The notes beneath the pieces were generated by a model. That model searched no databases, was not told the DNA's origin, and worked only from the letters and a program-made list of their open reading frames with translations. A DNA stretch of 64,000 bases from an uncultured Lutimaribacter sp. (GTDB lineage Bacteria > Pseudomonadota > Alphaproteobacteria > Rhodobacterales > Rhodobacteraceae): contig CAJXSO010000008.1 of assembly GCA_913061505.1 (NCBI GenBank), positions 20,279-84,278 on the forward strand. The letters are read 5' to 3'. The position numbers and the translations under genes were made by a program. Positions 36,855 through 45,979 of the stretch are shown one piece after another (the stretch's first letter is position 1; each line of letters begins with the position of its first letter).

Positions 36855-39800
36855 CTATTGGTTTTGCTCGGGCGGGGGGCGGCGGAAAATATCGCGAAAC
36901 ATACCGGGGGTAAAGATCGACAGCGGGTTCACCTGCACGCGCGGCTGGCCCGGTTCCCCCGTAAGGGTATAATTAAACCCAAGCAAGCCCTCGCCCTTGC
37001 GCGTCAGCACCGAGCCCAAGCCGTTTAGCACATAGACCGGCGAGAACACACCGCTGAGATCCATCTGCCGGCTCTTCACCCCATAGCTGCCCTGCATAGA
37101 GATCCCCACCGAGGCACCCGTGGCACTGAAATCATCCACGATGATCTGATCGGGGCTTAGGCGAAACCGGCCATCCACCTCGGAAAACAGCACGCCCGTG
37201 CCGCGCAGCTGTTCGATCAGCCCCACCACGCTGACCGCGTTCAGTAGCGCGCTAAAGATCGGGGCCTCGCGCAGCCAGATATCGGTGATGCGCAACGTGC
37301 CCTGATAGTGGCCCGGGGCCGCGGTGGGCAGCAAGGTTAAATCCAGATCGCCCTCGCGCGCCGATTGCAACAGCCCCGCCGATAACAGCACCCCCCCGGC
37401 ATTGCGCGAGCGGATGCGCACCGCAACCCGGCCATCACGCGGCACCACACGCCCTTGCACGGCGGTGGCGCCATTCACCCGCGCGGTGAATTGCCCGTCC
37501 AGGCCCTTGCCCGCCTCAAACGCGCCTTCAAAGGCCATAAAGGCGATATCATCGGTCAGCTGCAAACGATCCAGCGACAGGGTCAGCGGCCCCGATTGGC
37601 CATCACTGCCCGCAAAATTGGCCTTGCGCATATCGATGCGCCCATCCGACAGCGCAATCGCCGGGGCCTGGCCCGCCCCGCGGCCGCTCAGCACCAATGC
37701 GCCCTTTAACCAGTCATCCACGGCAAACTGGGAAAAACTGGCGCGGTCAAGCTGGCCCTCGGGGGTTAGTTGCACAGCGCCCTGTGCCACCAGCCCGGCG
37801 GCCTGCAGCGACAGCCGGTTAATCTTGACCGGCGTGCCCAATTCGCCCTGCACCTCTAGCGCGCCGGTTTGCCCAGGCCGCAATTCCCAGCCCACTTGCG
37901 GCAAAGACAGCCCCAAGCCCTGCAGCTGCGAGGCCAGCAAGAAACTGGGCGGTTGGCCGGGCGTGAAATCTACGCTCATATCGGCCTGGGCGGCACCGCT
38001 GATCGCCCCGGGGGGCAGGCCGATGCGGAAGGTATCGGCAAACTCGGGCCCAAGGGTGATTTGCCCGCTCAGCGTGCCGCCGCGGGCGCCCGGGCCAATG
38101 GGGCTGCGCCATAGCGCTGTCACCGGCACCGCCCCCACCTGCCCCGGCCCGGAAATTGCCAGCTGGCGATCTTGCACATCGATCTGCAGCTGCGGCGCCT
38201 GCACCACCAGCCCCGGCACCAAAACATCCGAGCGCATATCGCGCGCCACCCCCTGCAGCGATAGCACGATATCTTCGGCCGGCAGGTTCTTTTGTAGCCG
38301 CAGATCTATCGTGCCGCCCAGGCGCAGCTGGCCCGTGGCCAGATCGGGGGACAGGCCCGCCTTTTGCAAAAACTGAAAGGGCCGTGCATCTAGCAGATGC
38401 AGCGCATCACCCAAAGCCGCCGCCGTGGCCAGCCCCACCCGCGCCTGCGGCACGGTTTGGCGGGTGTTGGGCACCTCGAATGTGGTGCCGGCAATATCGA
38501 CCCACCCCGCCCCTTCGGCGCGCACCTGGCCTTGGCTGGCTGACACCAACAAACGATCATTGAGCAGCTCAAGCGTGCCGCTAACCCCGTGCAGGCGCGG
38601 AAAATCGCGGATCACGCTTAATTCAGCCTGATCAAACCCAAAGGCAAGATAGGGCTCTGCCCGGCTGTCGGGGCTTTTGCGCAGGGCAAATTCAATGTCT
38701 GTCAGCTGCGCGTGATGCACGTTTTCGGCCACCCAAGCGCGGGTGCGGGGCGCGGCGCGTTCGGGCCATAATTGCAGCACGCGCGCGCGGGCGATTTGGG
38801 GCATTTGCGCGCCCAGGCCAAAGGCCCAGCCACGGCTATCGGCACTGACATGGCCAGACAGCTGCAGCATTTGCCCCTGGTCTTGCACCGTCATGCGCCC
38901 GATGCGCAGGTTGAACGGGGAAAGTTGCAGATGCAGATCGGCATCAGCGGCCTCGAAACTGATCGGGGCGGGATATACATCGGCCGGGTTGGCGCGAAAC
39001 TCGGACAAGGTGAATTGGCCGGTAAAGGCCCGGGGCAGCCCGTTTTCCAGCCCATGCATCTGCGCCATGCCATCGGCGCGCATGCTGATCCATTTGCTGT
39101 CAAACATCAGCTCGTCAAAGCGAATGGTTTGCTGGGCGGGCGAGACGGTTAGATAGGCACGCGCCGCGGTAAAGGGCACAGGGCGCGCCGCATCAGTGGG
39201 CTGCAAGGCCCCCGCGCCAATAGATAGGGTGGCGCTGAGCGGGCCCAGGGCACCATCTTCGGCGACCGAGCCGCGCATCGCCCCCGAAATTGGCGCGCGC
39301 AGCGCATCAAGCCAAGCCAAGGCCGGGGATTGAACCGCCAGATCACGGGCGCGAAATTCTTCGAAATTCACCCCGAAATCCGATGCCACCTGCCCGATAC
39401 GGCCGCGGTATTGCGCAGCCAGCAGCGCCACGCCTGCCCCCTCGCCCAGCACCGCCATATCACCCGACAGGGTTAGCTGATCGCCCACCCGATCCAGGCG
39501 CAGCCGCGCCCCATCCACCCGCCATGTGCGCCCCACGCGCAGGTCTTCGAATTGCAGGCTGAGCCCTTGGGCATCGACCCGGGCCAAACCCAGCAGCGCC
39601 GGGCGGGTCAAAAACGCATCCATACTTTGGATCAGCTGCGCCAGCGTGGCGCTTTGGCGCAGCATCGCGCCCTCGGTGCCCAGGCTCAGGTCAAACCCGC
39701 CATCGGCCAAACGCCGCACCCGCACCGCAGCCCCATTCAGCTGCAGCGCCTGCAACTGCACTTGGCCCTGCGCCAAACTGGCCAGATCCAGGCTGGCGGT

Positions 39801-40079
39801 CAAATCTGCCAGGGCAAACAGCGGGTGGCCATCGGGGGCGGCCACGCCCAGATCTTGCAGGCGCAGCTGCAGCGCAAACCCTTGATCAAGATGCAAAAAC
39901 ATCTGCCCAAACTGCAGGCTTTGGCCCTGAACCTGGGCGTTGATTGCGCCCTCGATCCGCAGGCGCAGCCATTCCGGGGCGGGCACATCGCGCTGGCCCA
40001 GCCACAAGATCACCCCCAGCCCCAAGGCCAGCGTGCCCGCCAACACCGCCCCCAGCACCCGCAGCGCCCATACGCGCAT
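36855..40079 (-). CDS. YhdP/AsmA-like large envelope protein (DUF3971)
   Basis: A very large protein (1074 residues from ATG 40079) with one N-terminal membrane anchor (about residues 8-28, VLAGTLALGLGVILWLG) and a long periplasmic part rich in beta strands. It ends in an AsmA-type block (GVFSPVYVLNGLGSVLTRKGEGLLGFNYTLTGE). Such proteins form inter-membrane bridges for phospholipid transport to the outer membrane. The true start may be further upstream, for example GTG 40139, because a basic cytoplasmic stretch precedes the anchor in frame and no clear ribosome site marks 40079. Confidence 0.85.
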   Translation of the reverse strand: MRVWALRVLGAVLAGTLALGLGVILWLGQRDVPAPEWLRLRIEGAINAQVQGQSLQFGQMFLHLDQGFALQLRLQDLGVAAPDGHPLFALADLTASLDLASLAQGQVQLQALQLNGAAVRVRRLADGGFDLSLGTEGAMLRQSATLAQLIQSMDAFLTRPALLGLARVDAQGLSLQFEDLRVGRTWRVDGARLRLDRVGDQLTLSGDMAVLGEGAGVALLAAQYRGRIGQVASDFGVNFEEFRARDLAVQSPALAWLDALRAPISGAMRGSVAEDGALGPLSATLSIGAGALQPTDAARPVPFTAARAYLTVSPAQQTIRFDELMFDSKWISMRADGMAQMHGLENGLPRAFTGQFTLSEFRANPADVYPAPISFEAADADLHLQLSPFNLRIGRMTVQDQGQMLQLSGHVSADSRGWAFGLGAQMPQIARARVLQLWPERAAPRTRAWVAENVHHAQLTDIEFALRKSPDSRAEPYLAFGFDQAELSVIRDFPRLHGVSGTLELLNDRLLVSASQGQVRAEGAGWVDIAGTTFEVPNTRQTVPQARVGLATAAALGDALHLLDARPFQFLQKAGLSPDLATGQLRLGGTIDLRLQKNLPAEDIVLSLQGVARDMRSDVLVPGLVVQAPQLQIDVQDRQLAISGPGQVGAVPVTALWRSPIGPGARGGTLSGQITLGPEFADTFRIGLPPGAISGAAQADMSVDFTPGQPPSFLLASQLQGLGLSLPQVGWELRPGQTGALEVQGELGTPVKINRLSLQAAGLVAQGAVQLTPEGQLDRASFSQFAVDDWLKGALVLSGRGAGQAPAIALSDGRIDMRKANFAGSDGQSGPLTLSLDRLQLTDDIAFMAFEGAFEAGKGLDGQFTARVNGATAVQGRVVPRDGRVAVRIRSRNAGGVLLSAGLLQSAREGDLDLTLLPTAAPGHYQGTLRITDIWLREAPIFSALLNAVSVVGLIEQLRGTGVLFSEVDGRFRLSPDQIIVDDFSATGASVGISMQGSYGVKSRQMDLSGVFSPVYVLNGLGSVLTRKGEGLLGFNYTLTGEPGQPRVQVNPLSIFTPGMFRDIFRRPPPEQNQ

Positions 40080-40218
40080 AGGGCTATTGCGCCGGGGGTT
40101 CGGCGCCTTTGGGGTTTGGCTGTTTTGCTCGGGCTGCACCTTGCGCCACCATGCCTTTATTCTTGTTCCGACCGCCCTAATATGGAATGCACGATTGCAA
40201 TTCGAGGGGAAACCGTAA

Positions 40219-40680
40219 ATGCCAAATGTAAACGATACTGCACCCGAATTCACCCTGCCGCGCGATGGTGGCGGCAGCGTCAGCTTGGCCGAGCTGGCCG
40301 GCGCGCCGGTGGTTTTGTTCTTTTATCCCAAAGACGATACATCGGGCTGCACCAAGGAAAGCATCGCGTTTTCAGATCTTTATCCGCAGTTTCAGGCGCT
40401 TGGCGTGCATGTTTTTGGCATCTCGAAAGACAGTGTGGCAAAACACGACAAGTTTCGCGCCAAACATGGGCTAACCGTGCCACTGCTGTCAGACGAGGGC
40501 ACAACCACCTGCGAAGACTATGGCGTTTGGAAAGAAAAATCGATGTATGGCAAAACCTATATGGGGATCGAGCGGACAACGGTTTTGATCGGCGCAGATG
40601 GCAAAATTGCCCAGATCTGGCCCAAGGTCAAAGTGGCAGGCCACGCCGAGGCGGTGCTTGAGGCGGTAAAGGCGCTTTAA
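40219..40680 (+). CDS. bcp: Bcp-type peroxiredoxin
   Basis: A 153-residue thiol peroxidase of the Bcp/PrxQ group, cytoplasmic, reducing organic and hydrogen peroxides with thioredoxin. The peroxidatic cysteine is Cys44 in FYPKDDTSGCTKE. The resolving cysteine usually found five residues later is absent. The only other cysteine visible is Cys98 in SDEGTTTCEDYG, so it may act as a 1-Cys enzyme or use Cys98. It is divergent from the YhdP-like gene. Confidence 0.93.
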   Translation: MPNVNDTAPEFTLPRDGGGSVSLAELAGAPVVLFFYPKDDTSGCTKESIAFSDLYPQFQALGVHVFGISKDSVAKHDKFRAKHGLTVPLLSDEGTTTCEDYGVWKEKSMYGKTYMGIERTTVLIGADGKIAQIWPKVKVAGHAEAVLEAVKAL

Positions 40681-40739
40681 GCGCGGGTGTTAGGGCGCTA
40701 GGGCGCGCGGCAAGGCAGCAAGGCAAGATAGGGACACAG

Positions 40740-41582
40740 ATGGCGCAAACATTAACCCAAATGGCCTGCGAGGTGCTGTGCACCGCCGATGGCCGCGAAA
40801 AAACCGCACTGTCCCAGCGCCATGCCGAAGCCTGGTTTGCCGCCCGCGCCGCGGGCAGCCCCATTCAGGTGGGCCAAGCCACCCCGCCTTTGCGCCCCGC
40901 ACGCCCCGTCCGGCCCGAGCTGCTAGACCCGCGCGATGTGCCAAAGCGCAAGCCCGGCAGCCCCGCCGGGCGCATCGCCATGCTGCATGCGGTGGCCCAT
41001 ATCGAATTGAACGCGGTCGATCTGCATTGGGATATCGTGGCACGGTTTGGCCATGTGCCCATGCCGATTGGCTTTTACGATGATTGGGTGAAATCTGCGC
41101 AGGAAGAATCCAAACATTTCAACCTGATATGCGACTGTCTTGAGGCATTGGGCGCAGCCTATGGCGATTTACCGGCCCATGCGGGCATGTGGCGCGCGGC
41201 CGAAGATACGCGCGATGATTTGCTGGCGCGGCTGGCGGTTGTGCCCATGGTTCTCGAGGCGCGGGGCCTTGATGTAACCCCGGGAATGATTGCGCATTTC
41301 CAGCGCGGTGGCGTGGCGCAGGCGGTCGAGGCACTGAATGTGATCTATGCCGAAGAGGTGGCGCATGTGGCCTATGGCTCGAAATGGTTTCACTTTCTAT
41401 GCGGGCGCGACAACCTGGACCCGCGTGATGTGTTCCACGATCTTGTTCAGCGCTATTTCCATGGTGCATTGAAAGCGCCCTTCAACGAAGAAAAACGCGC
41501 CGAAGCTGGCCTGCCCCCCGATTTTTATTGGCCTTTGGCCGATGAAACGCCCCCGGCCCATGTGCGCATGCCCACGCCCTAA
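40740..41582 (+). CDS. DUF455 ferritin-like protein
   Basis: A 280-residue protein of the DUF455 family, a ferritin-like four-helix-bundle group. Metal-ligand-type residues are visible in MLHAVAHIELNAVDLHWDI (about residues 80-98), QEESKHFNLICDCLEALG, and VIYAEEVAHVAYG. These ExxH-like pairs suggest a di-metal site, hence oxidase or hydroxylase chemistry. The real reaction is not known. It starts 59 nt after the bcp stop and may be cotranscribed with it. Confidence 0.88.
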   Translation: MAQTLTQMACEVLCTADGREKTALSQRHAEAWFAARAAGSPIQVGQATPPLRPARPVRPELLDPRDVPKRKPGSPAGRIAMLHAVAHIELNAVDLHWDIVARFGHVPMPIGFYDDWVKSAQEESKHFNLICDCLEALGAAYGDLPAHAGMWRAAEDTRDDLLARLAVVPMVLEARGLDVTPGMIAHFQRGGVAQAVEALNVIYAEEVAHVAYGSKWFHFLCGRDNLDPRDVFHDLVQRYFHGALKAPFNEEKRAEAGLPPDFYWPLADETPPAHVRMPTP

Positions 41583-41742
41583 GCGCTGCAATCGGCAGGT
41601 TTTCGCCACATAGCCCCCCCTACCGGCAGAAATCGCCCCCCTTGGGCCAAAAATGTTGCGTCTTAATTAACGGGGGGTTAACAGCTTTTGCGAGGCACCG
41701 CTTAGGCCGGTGTTTGGGGGTAACAGCAAAAAGGAATGGTTC

Positions 41743-43080
41743 GTGCGATCACGCCTTGCCATCAAGACACACGCGTTTCTTGAACGTTGGTTTCCAGAAC
41801 GCCGCGTATTCCTGCGCTCCGAAGTAGACACACGCTTCATCCGCCTGCGCCCACATGTGCAGCTGATCGGTTTCACCGGCGCAGCCCTGGTGATGGCGTG
41901 GTCGATCATTGCAACCTCGATTTTGCTGATGGATTCGATTGGCGCGGGCAATTTCCGCGAACAGGCCAAGCGCGATCAGCGCATGTATGAAGAGCGGTTG
42001 AATTTCCTCTCCTCCGAACGCGATGCCCGCGCAGCCGAGGCCCTGGCCGCCCAGCAGCGCTTTAATTCCGCGCTCGAGCAGATCTCGCTGATGCAATCAC
42101 AGCTTTTGGCCTCGGAAACCCGGCGCCGCGAGCTGGAAACAGGTATCGAGGTTATCCAATCCACCCTGCGCCGCACGATGAAAGAGCGCGATGACTTGGG
42201 CGCCGAACTGGCGCAGCTGCAGGCCGAAGACGACAGCCAAAATGGCACCACCACCGGCCTGGCCGCCCTGCCCGTGGCCGAAGATACACTGGGGTTGGTT
42301 GTCGAGGCGCTGGCCAGCACCGCCGCCGAGCGTGACCAGATCCGCAGCAACGCGCAAACCGCGCTGGTTGATGCCGAAACAATGGCACAAAAAATCATCA
42401 CGATGCAGGAGCAAAACGAAGCAATCTTTCGCCAGCTGGAAGAGGCCATGGCCATTTCCGTGGCGCCCCTGGACCGGATGTTTCGCAAAGCAGGCATGAA
42501 CACCGATCGCCTGATCGAACAGGTCAAGCGCGGCTATTCTGGCCAAGGCGGCCCGCTGACACCCATCGCCCTGTCAACCCGGGGCGAGCTGCCAAGCGAG
42601 GCCACAGAACGCGCCAACCGCCTGCTGGACCAGATGGACAGGCTAAACCTTTACCGTATCGCCGCACAGGCCGCGCCTTTTGCGATACCGGTTAAATCCA
42701 GCTACCGCTTTACCAGCGGATACGGCTACCGCCGCGATCCAAAGACAGGCGGGCGCCGGATGCATAGTGGGGTCGATTTTGCAGGCCCTGTAGGAACCCC
42801 CCTCTATGCCACGGCCGATGGTGTGGTCACCCATGCCGGCTGGCTTTCTGGCTATGGCCGTTTGGTGAAAATCAAACATGAATTCGGCATTGAAACACGC
42901 TATGCCCATCTGTCCAAAATCCGCGTGAAAGTAGGACAAAGGGTATCGCGTGGCGAACGTATTGGTGATATGGGTGCCTCTGGACGTGTGACCGGCCCCC
43001 ATCTCCACTACGAAGTGCGTGTCGGTGGCAAAGCTGTAAATCCCATGATCTATATCAAGGCTGCAAACGATGTTTTCTAA
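41743..43080 (+). CDS. M23 family metallopeptidase (LytM-type)
   Basis: A 445-residue envelope protein. One N-terminal membrane segment (about residues 40-60) is followed by a long coiled coil (about residues 65-200, rich in Glu/Gln/Arg). The C-terminal M23 domain has the zinc ligands GRRMHSGVDFAGPVGTPLYA (HxxxD) and GPHLHYEVRVGG (HxH). It would cleave cross-bridges of peptidoglycan or activate an amidase. The start is taken as GTG 41743 because AAGGA lies 7 nt upstream. Its end overlaps the bactofilin gene by 11 nt. Confidence 0.9.
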   Translation: MRSRLAIKTHAFLERWFPERRVFLRSEVDTRFIRLRPHVQLIGFTGAALVMAWSIIATSILLMDSIGAGNFREQAKRDQRMYEERLNFLSSERDARAAEALAAQQRFNSALEQISLMQSQLLASETRRRELETGIEVIQSTLRRTMKERDDLGAELAQLQAEDDSQNGTTTGLAALPVAEDTLGLVVEALASTAAERDQIRSNAQTALVDAETMAQKIITMQEQNEAIFRQLEEAMAISVAPLDRMFRKAGMNTDRLIEQVKRGYSGQGGPLTPIALSTRGELPSEATERANRLLDQMDRLNLYRIAAQAAPFAIPVKSSYRFTSGYGYRRDPKTGGRRMHSGVDFAGPVGTPLYATADGVVTHAGWLSGYGRLVKIKHEFGIETRYAHLSKIRVKVGQRVSRGERIGDMGASGRVTGPHLHYEVRVGGKAVNPMIYIKAANDVF

Positions 43081-43558
43081 AAGCAAGATCAACGATCCCG
43101 GCCCCAAGGCCACCGAAACACCCACCCCCGCAGCCGCCGATAGCGCGGCGGCCAAGCCCATGACCGATTTCAAGGCCAGCACCCCCAAGCCGAAACCGGC
43201 CGCCTCGGTGCTGTCGTCTGATCTGCATATCACCGGCAATATCAAAACCACCGGCGATATTCAGGTCGAGGGCTCGGTCGAGGGCGATATCCGCGCCCAT
43301 CTGCTGACCATCGGCGAAACCGCCACCATCAAGGGCGAGGTTGTGGCCGATGATGTGGTGATCAACGGCCGTATCGTGGGCCGCGTGCGCGGGTTGAAAG
43401 TGCGCCTGAGCTCGACCGCACGGGTCGAGGGCGACATCATCCACAAAACCATCGCCATTGAATCGGGCGCCCATTTCGAAGGCTCGGTTCAGCGCCAAGA
43501 CGACCCATTGAGCGGCAAAAGCGCCCCAAAACCGGCGGCACCCGCTGAAAACGGCTGA
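43070..43558 (+). CDS. Bactofilin
   Basis: A 162-residue polymer-forming cytoskeletal protein. The central beta-helix core is clear (LSSDLHITGNIKTTGDIQVEGSVEGDIRA... through DDVVINGRIVGRVRG), between disordered Pro/Ala/Lys-rich ends. Bactofilins recruit M23 peptidases to shape the cell wall, and the upstream M23 gene overlaps this one, so the two very likely work together. It ends before the strong terminator at 43589. Confidence 0.94.
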   Translation: MFSKSKINDPGPKATETPTPAAADSAAAKPMTDFKASTPKPKPAASVLSSDLHITGNIKTTGDIQVEGSVEGDIRAHLLTIGETATIKGEVVADDVVINGRIVGRVRGLKVRLSSTARVEGDIIHKTIAIESGAHFEGSVQRQDDPLSGKSAPKPAAPAENG

Positions 43559-43588
43559 TTTTCAGCCCGTTTGATCACAATTTTGGCA

Positions 43589-43620
43589 TTGGGCGCCCCC
43601 GGGCGCCCAAATGTTTTTTT
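43589..43620 (+). terminator. Intrinsic terminator after the bactofilin gene
   Basis: TTGGGCGCC (43589-43597) pairs with GGCGCCCAA (43602-43610) around a 4-nt loop, followed by seven T residues to 43620. Confidence 0.9.
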
Positions 43621-43674
43621 GAGACAACAAATTTCATGCTAGTCTTGACCCATTGTTCAACCGGAGGATCAAGA

Positions 43675-43827
43675 ATGAAGACAGCACTTGCCGTTCTGGC
43701 CCTGGCCAGCTTCCCAGCGCTTGCCCAAGCGATGTGTTCGGACAAATCGCACCAAGCCATGTCTTGCGCCGAAGGCATGGTATGGGATGCCCAAACCGGC
43801 AGCTGCACCAAACAGGTCAGCAGCTAA
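43675..43827 (+). CDS. Tiny secreted Cys protein, CBM14-like
   Basis: A 50-residue precursor: signal peptide about residues 1-19 (ending ALAQA), then about 30 residues with three cysteines (21, 31 and 44). The spacing CSD..., MSCAEGMVWDAQTGSCTKQ recalls the end of a chitin-binding peritrophin-A (CBM14) module, but it is only a fragment of one. CGGAGG stands before ATG 43675. A leader extension to 43636 in frame is unlikely. Function unknown. Confidence 0.7.
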   Translation: MKTALAVLALASFPALAQAMCSDKSHQAMSCAEGMVWDAQTGSCTKQVSS

Positions 43828-43892
43828 AGCATTAGACGAAAATTTACCTCTGCCATCCCATAGTGCCCCAAGCATCTATCAAGGGGCCCAAG

Positions 43893-45020
43893 ATGGCAGA
43901 GCTTTCCGCAATCGCACAGATCACCCCAGCGCAACGCATGGCGCCCGCAGGCCAGCACCCGCCCGGCCAGCCCGCCAGCAACGCCGCCAACAGCACAGGC
44001 GGCGCAACATCCAAACTGACGCGCCGGCAAAAAGCCGCCATCGTGGTGCGGTTTTTGATCAGCGAAGGCGCGCCGTTGGAGCTGGCCCATCTGCCCCCCC
44101 ACCACCAAGACAGCCTGACCCGGCAAATGGGGGCGATGCGCAGCATAGACCGCGCCACATTGGCCGAGGTGATTCAGGAATTTGCCGGCGATCTGGAACA
44201 GTTCGGCCTGTCCTTTCCCCGCGGCCTGATGGCGGCACTGCAAGATATGGATGGCAAACTGGCGCCAGAAGCGGCCGAAAAACTGCGCCTGGATGCCGGG
44301 CTGCAAAAGGCCACAGACCCGTGGGAAAAAATTCGTGCGCTTGAACCGGCCAGCTTGCTCGAAATCATCAACCGCGAGGCGCCCGAGGTATCTGCCGTGC
44401 TGCTGTCGAAATTAGACACCCGCAAAGCCGCCAACCTGCTAAGCCAGCTTCCAGGCGATCAGGCCCGGGCGCTGACCTTGTCGATTTCGCGCACCGCAGG
44501 CATTCGCGCCGATGCCGTGGCGCGCATTGGCGCGGCCTTGGCCGAACAGCTGCAAGATACCCCCGATACCGCCTTTACAGAAACCCCCAGCCGCCGGGTT
44601 GGCGCCATGCTGAATATGTCACCCGCCGCCACCCGCGATGCGCTGTTGCAGCAGATCGAGGCCGCAGATGCCCATTTTGCCGCCGAAGTGCGCCAATCGA
44701 TCCTGACTTTTGCCGATTTGCGCCAGCGCCTGCCCGAAAACGCTGTGGCGCGCGTTTTACGCGAGGTGGATCAACCCACTTTGGTGGTGGCGCTGCAATA
44801 TGGCGTGCAAACGGGGGGGGCCGACGCTGACAGCGCAGAGTTTCTGCTGGCGGGCCTCTCGCGCCGCATGGCCGAGGCTGTGCGCGAAGAAATGGCCGAG
44901 CGTGGCACTATCCCAGACACCCACGGCGAAGAGGCGCAAAACGCCATCATCGCGGCCACCCGGCAACTGGAAGAAGGGGGCGACATTGCCCTGCACCCCC
45001 CCGAATTGGCCCAGCCCTAA
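43893..45020 (+). CDS. fliG: Stand-alone flagellar motor switch protein FliG
   Basis: A 375-residue FliG homologue. After an Ala/Pro-rich N-terminal stretch, the N domain starts at about residue 45 (RRQKAAIVVRFLISEGAPL). The middle domain follows with the divergent EAPEVSAVLLSKLDTRKAANLLSQLPGD in place of the EHPQ motif. The C-terminal torque domain reads ILTFADLRQRL...AVARVLREVDQPTLVVALQYG and ends EEAQNAIIAATRQLEEGGDIAL. No other flagellar gene is in the window. AAGGGG precedes ATG 43893. It is either an orphan copy or a dispersed flagellar gene. Confidence 0.88.
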   Translation: MAELSAIAQITPAQRMAPAGQHPPGQPASNAANSTGGATSKLTRRQKAAIVVRFLISEGAPLELAHLPPHHQDSLTRQMGAMRSIDRATLAEVIQEFAGDLEQFGLSFPRGLMAALQDMDGKLAPEAAEKLRLDAGLQKATDPWEKIRALEPASLLEIINREAPEVSAVLLSKLDTRKAANLLSQLPGDQARALTLSISRTAGIRADAVARIGAALAEQLQDTPDTAFTETPSRRVGAMLNMSPAATRDALLQQIEAADAHFAAEVRQSILTFADLRQRLPENAVARVLREVDQPTLVVALQYGVQTGGADADSAEFLLAGLSRRMAEAVREEMAERGTIPDTHGEEAQNAIIAATRQLEEGGDIALHPPELAQP

Positions 45021-45100
45021 GCCCGGCCAAGCCATATAGACAGGGCCAGCACATCGGCCTAAACCGGGGGCATGATTTATCTTTTCCCCACGCCCCGCCG

Positions 45101-45979
45101 ATGAGCCGCCTGTCACAAAACGGCCAGGCCATAGTGCTGATGATCGGCGCGATGGTGCTGTTTAGCGCCATGGATGCCACAGCCAAGGAAATGGCACAGG
45201 TTGTGGGCACCGTGCCTGCGATATGGGCGCGCTATGCCGGGCAATCGCTGGTGGTGCTGGCCATCGTGGCCCCGCGGCTGCGGCAGGTGGCGCGCACGCG
45301 CTATCCCAAGCTGCAATTGGCCCGCTCGGTTTTCTTGATGTTTGGCACCACTTTCTTTTTCTTTGGCGTGGCCAATATCGGCCTGGCCGAAGCCACTGCC
45401 ATCATGGATATCAACCCGGTCTTGATCACATTGGGGGCGGCAATTTTCCTGGGCGAGCGGATTGGCCCGCGCCGGGCATTAGCCATTGGCGCCTCGCTTA
45501 TCGGTGCCTTGATCATCATCCGGCCGGGATCGGATGTGTTTTCCACCTACGCCCTGCTGCCCTTGATCGCCGCGATCAGCTATTCGGCCTATAACATCGC
45601 CACGCGGTTTGTCGGGCGCAACGAAGACCCTTGGACATCGCTGCTTTACACAGCCTTGTTTGGGGCTGTGGTGTTTTCGGTGATCGTGCCGTTTTTCTGG
45701 GTGGCACCGGGGCCAAAGGGCTGGGCATTGATGGCGCTGCTTGCGCTTTTTGGCACCACATCGCAATTGTGCCTGATCAAGGCCCTGTCATTGGGCGAGG
45801 CGGGCATGCTGGCGCCTTTTGCCTATACAGGGCTGATCTTTGCCACGCTTTGGGGCATAGTTTTCTTTAACGAGTTTCCAGATTTTTGGACAATCATAGG
45901 GGCGCTTGTGATCGTGGTGGCGGGCATTTATGTCTGGCATCGCGAAACTTTTGGCAAAGCGCAGCATAAGAGCGAATGA
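45101..45979 (+). CDS. EamA/DMT-superfamily transporter
   Basis: A 292-residue membrane protein with ten hydrophobic segments in two EamA repeats (for example LMIGAMVLFSAMDATAKEMA in the first and TGLIFATLWGIVFFNEFPDFW near the end). Drug/metabolite transporters of this kind export small metabolites; the substrate cannot be assigned. Its stop overlaps the start of the next gene (ATGA), so it is translationally coupled to an LpxL-like acyltransferase. Confidence 0.92.
   Translation: MSRLSQNGQAIVLMIGAMVLFSAMDATAKEMAQVVGTVPAIWARYAGQSLVVLAIVAPRLRQVARTRYPKLQLARSVFLMFGTTFFFFGVANIGLAEATAIMDINPVLITLGAAIFLGERIGPRRALAIGASLIGALIIIRPGSDVFSTYALLPLIAAISYSAYNIATRFVGRNEDPWTSLLYTALFGAVVFSVIVPFFWVAPGPKGWALMALLALFGTTSQLCLIKALSLGEAGMLAPFAYTGLIFATLWGIVFFNEFPDFWTIIGALVIVVAGIYVWHRETFGKAQHKSE

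Noticed and set aside
35609..36913. Antisense frame over queA
   Set aside because: The protein has no recognisable domain and covers an intact queA gene.
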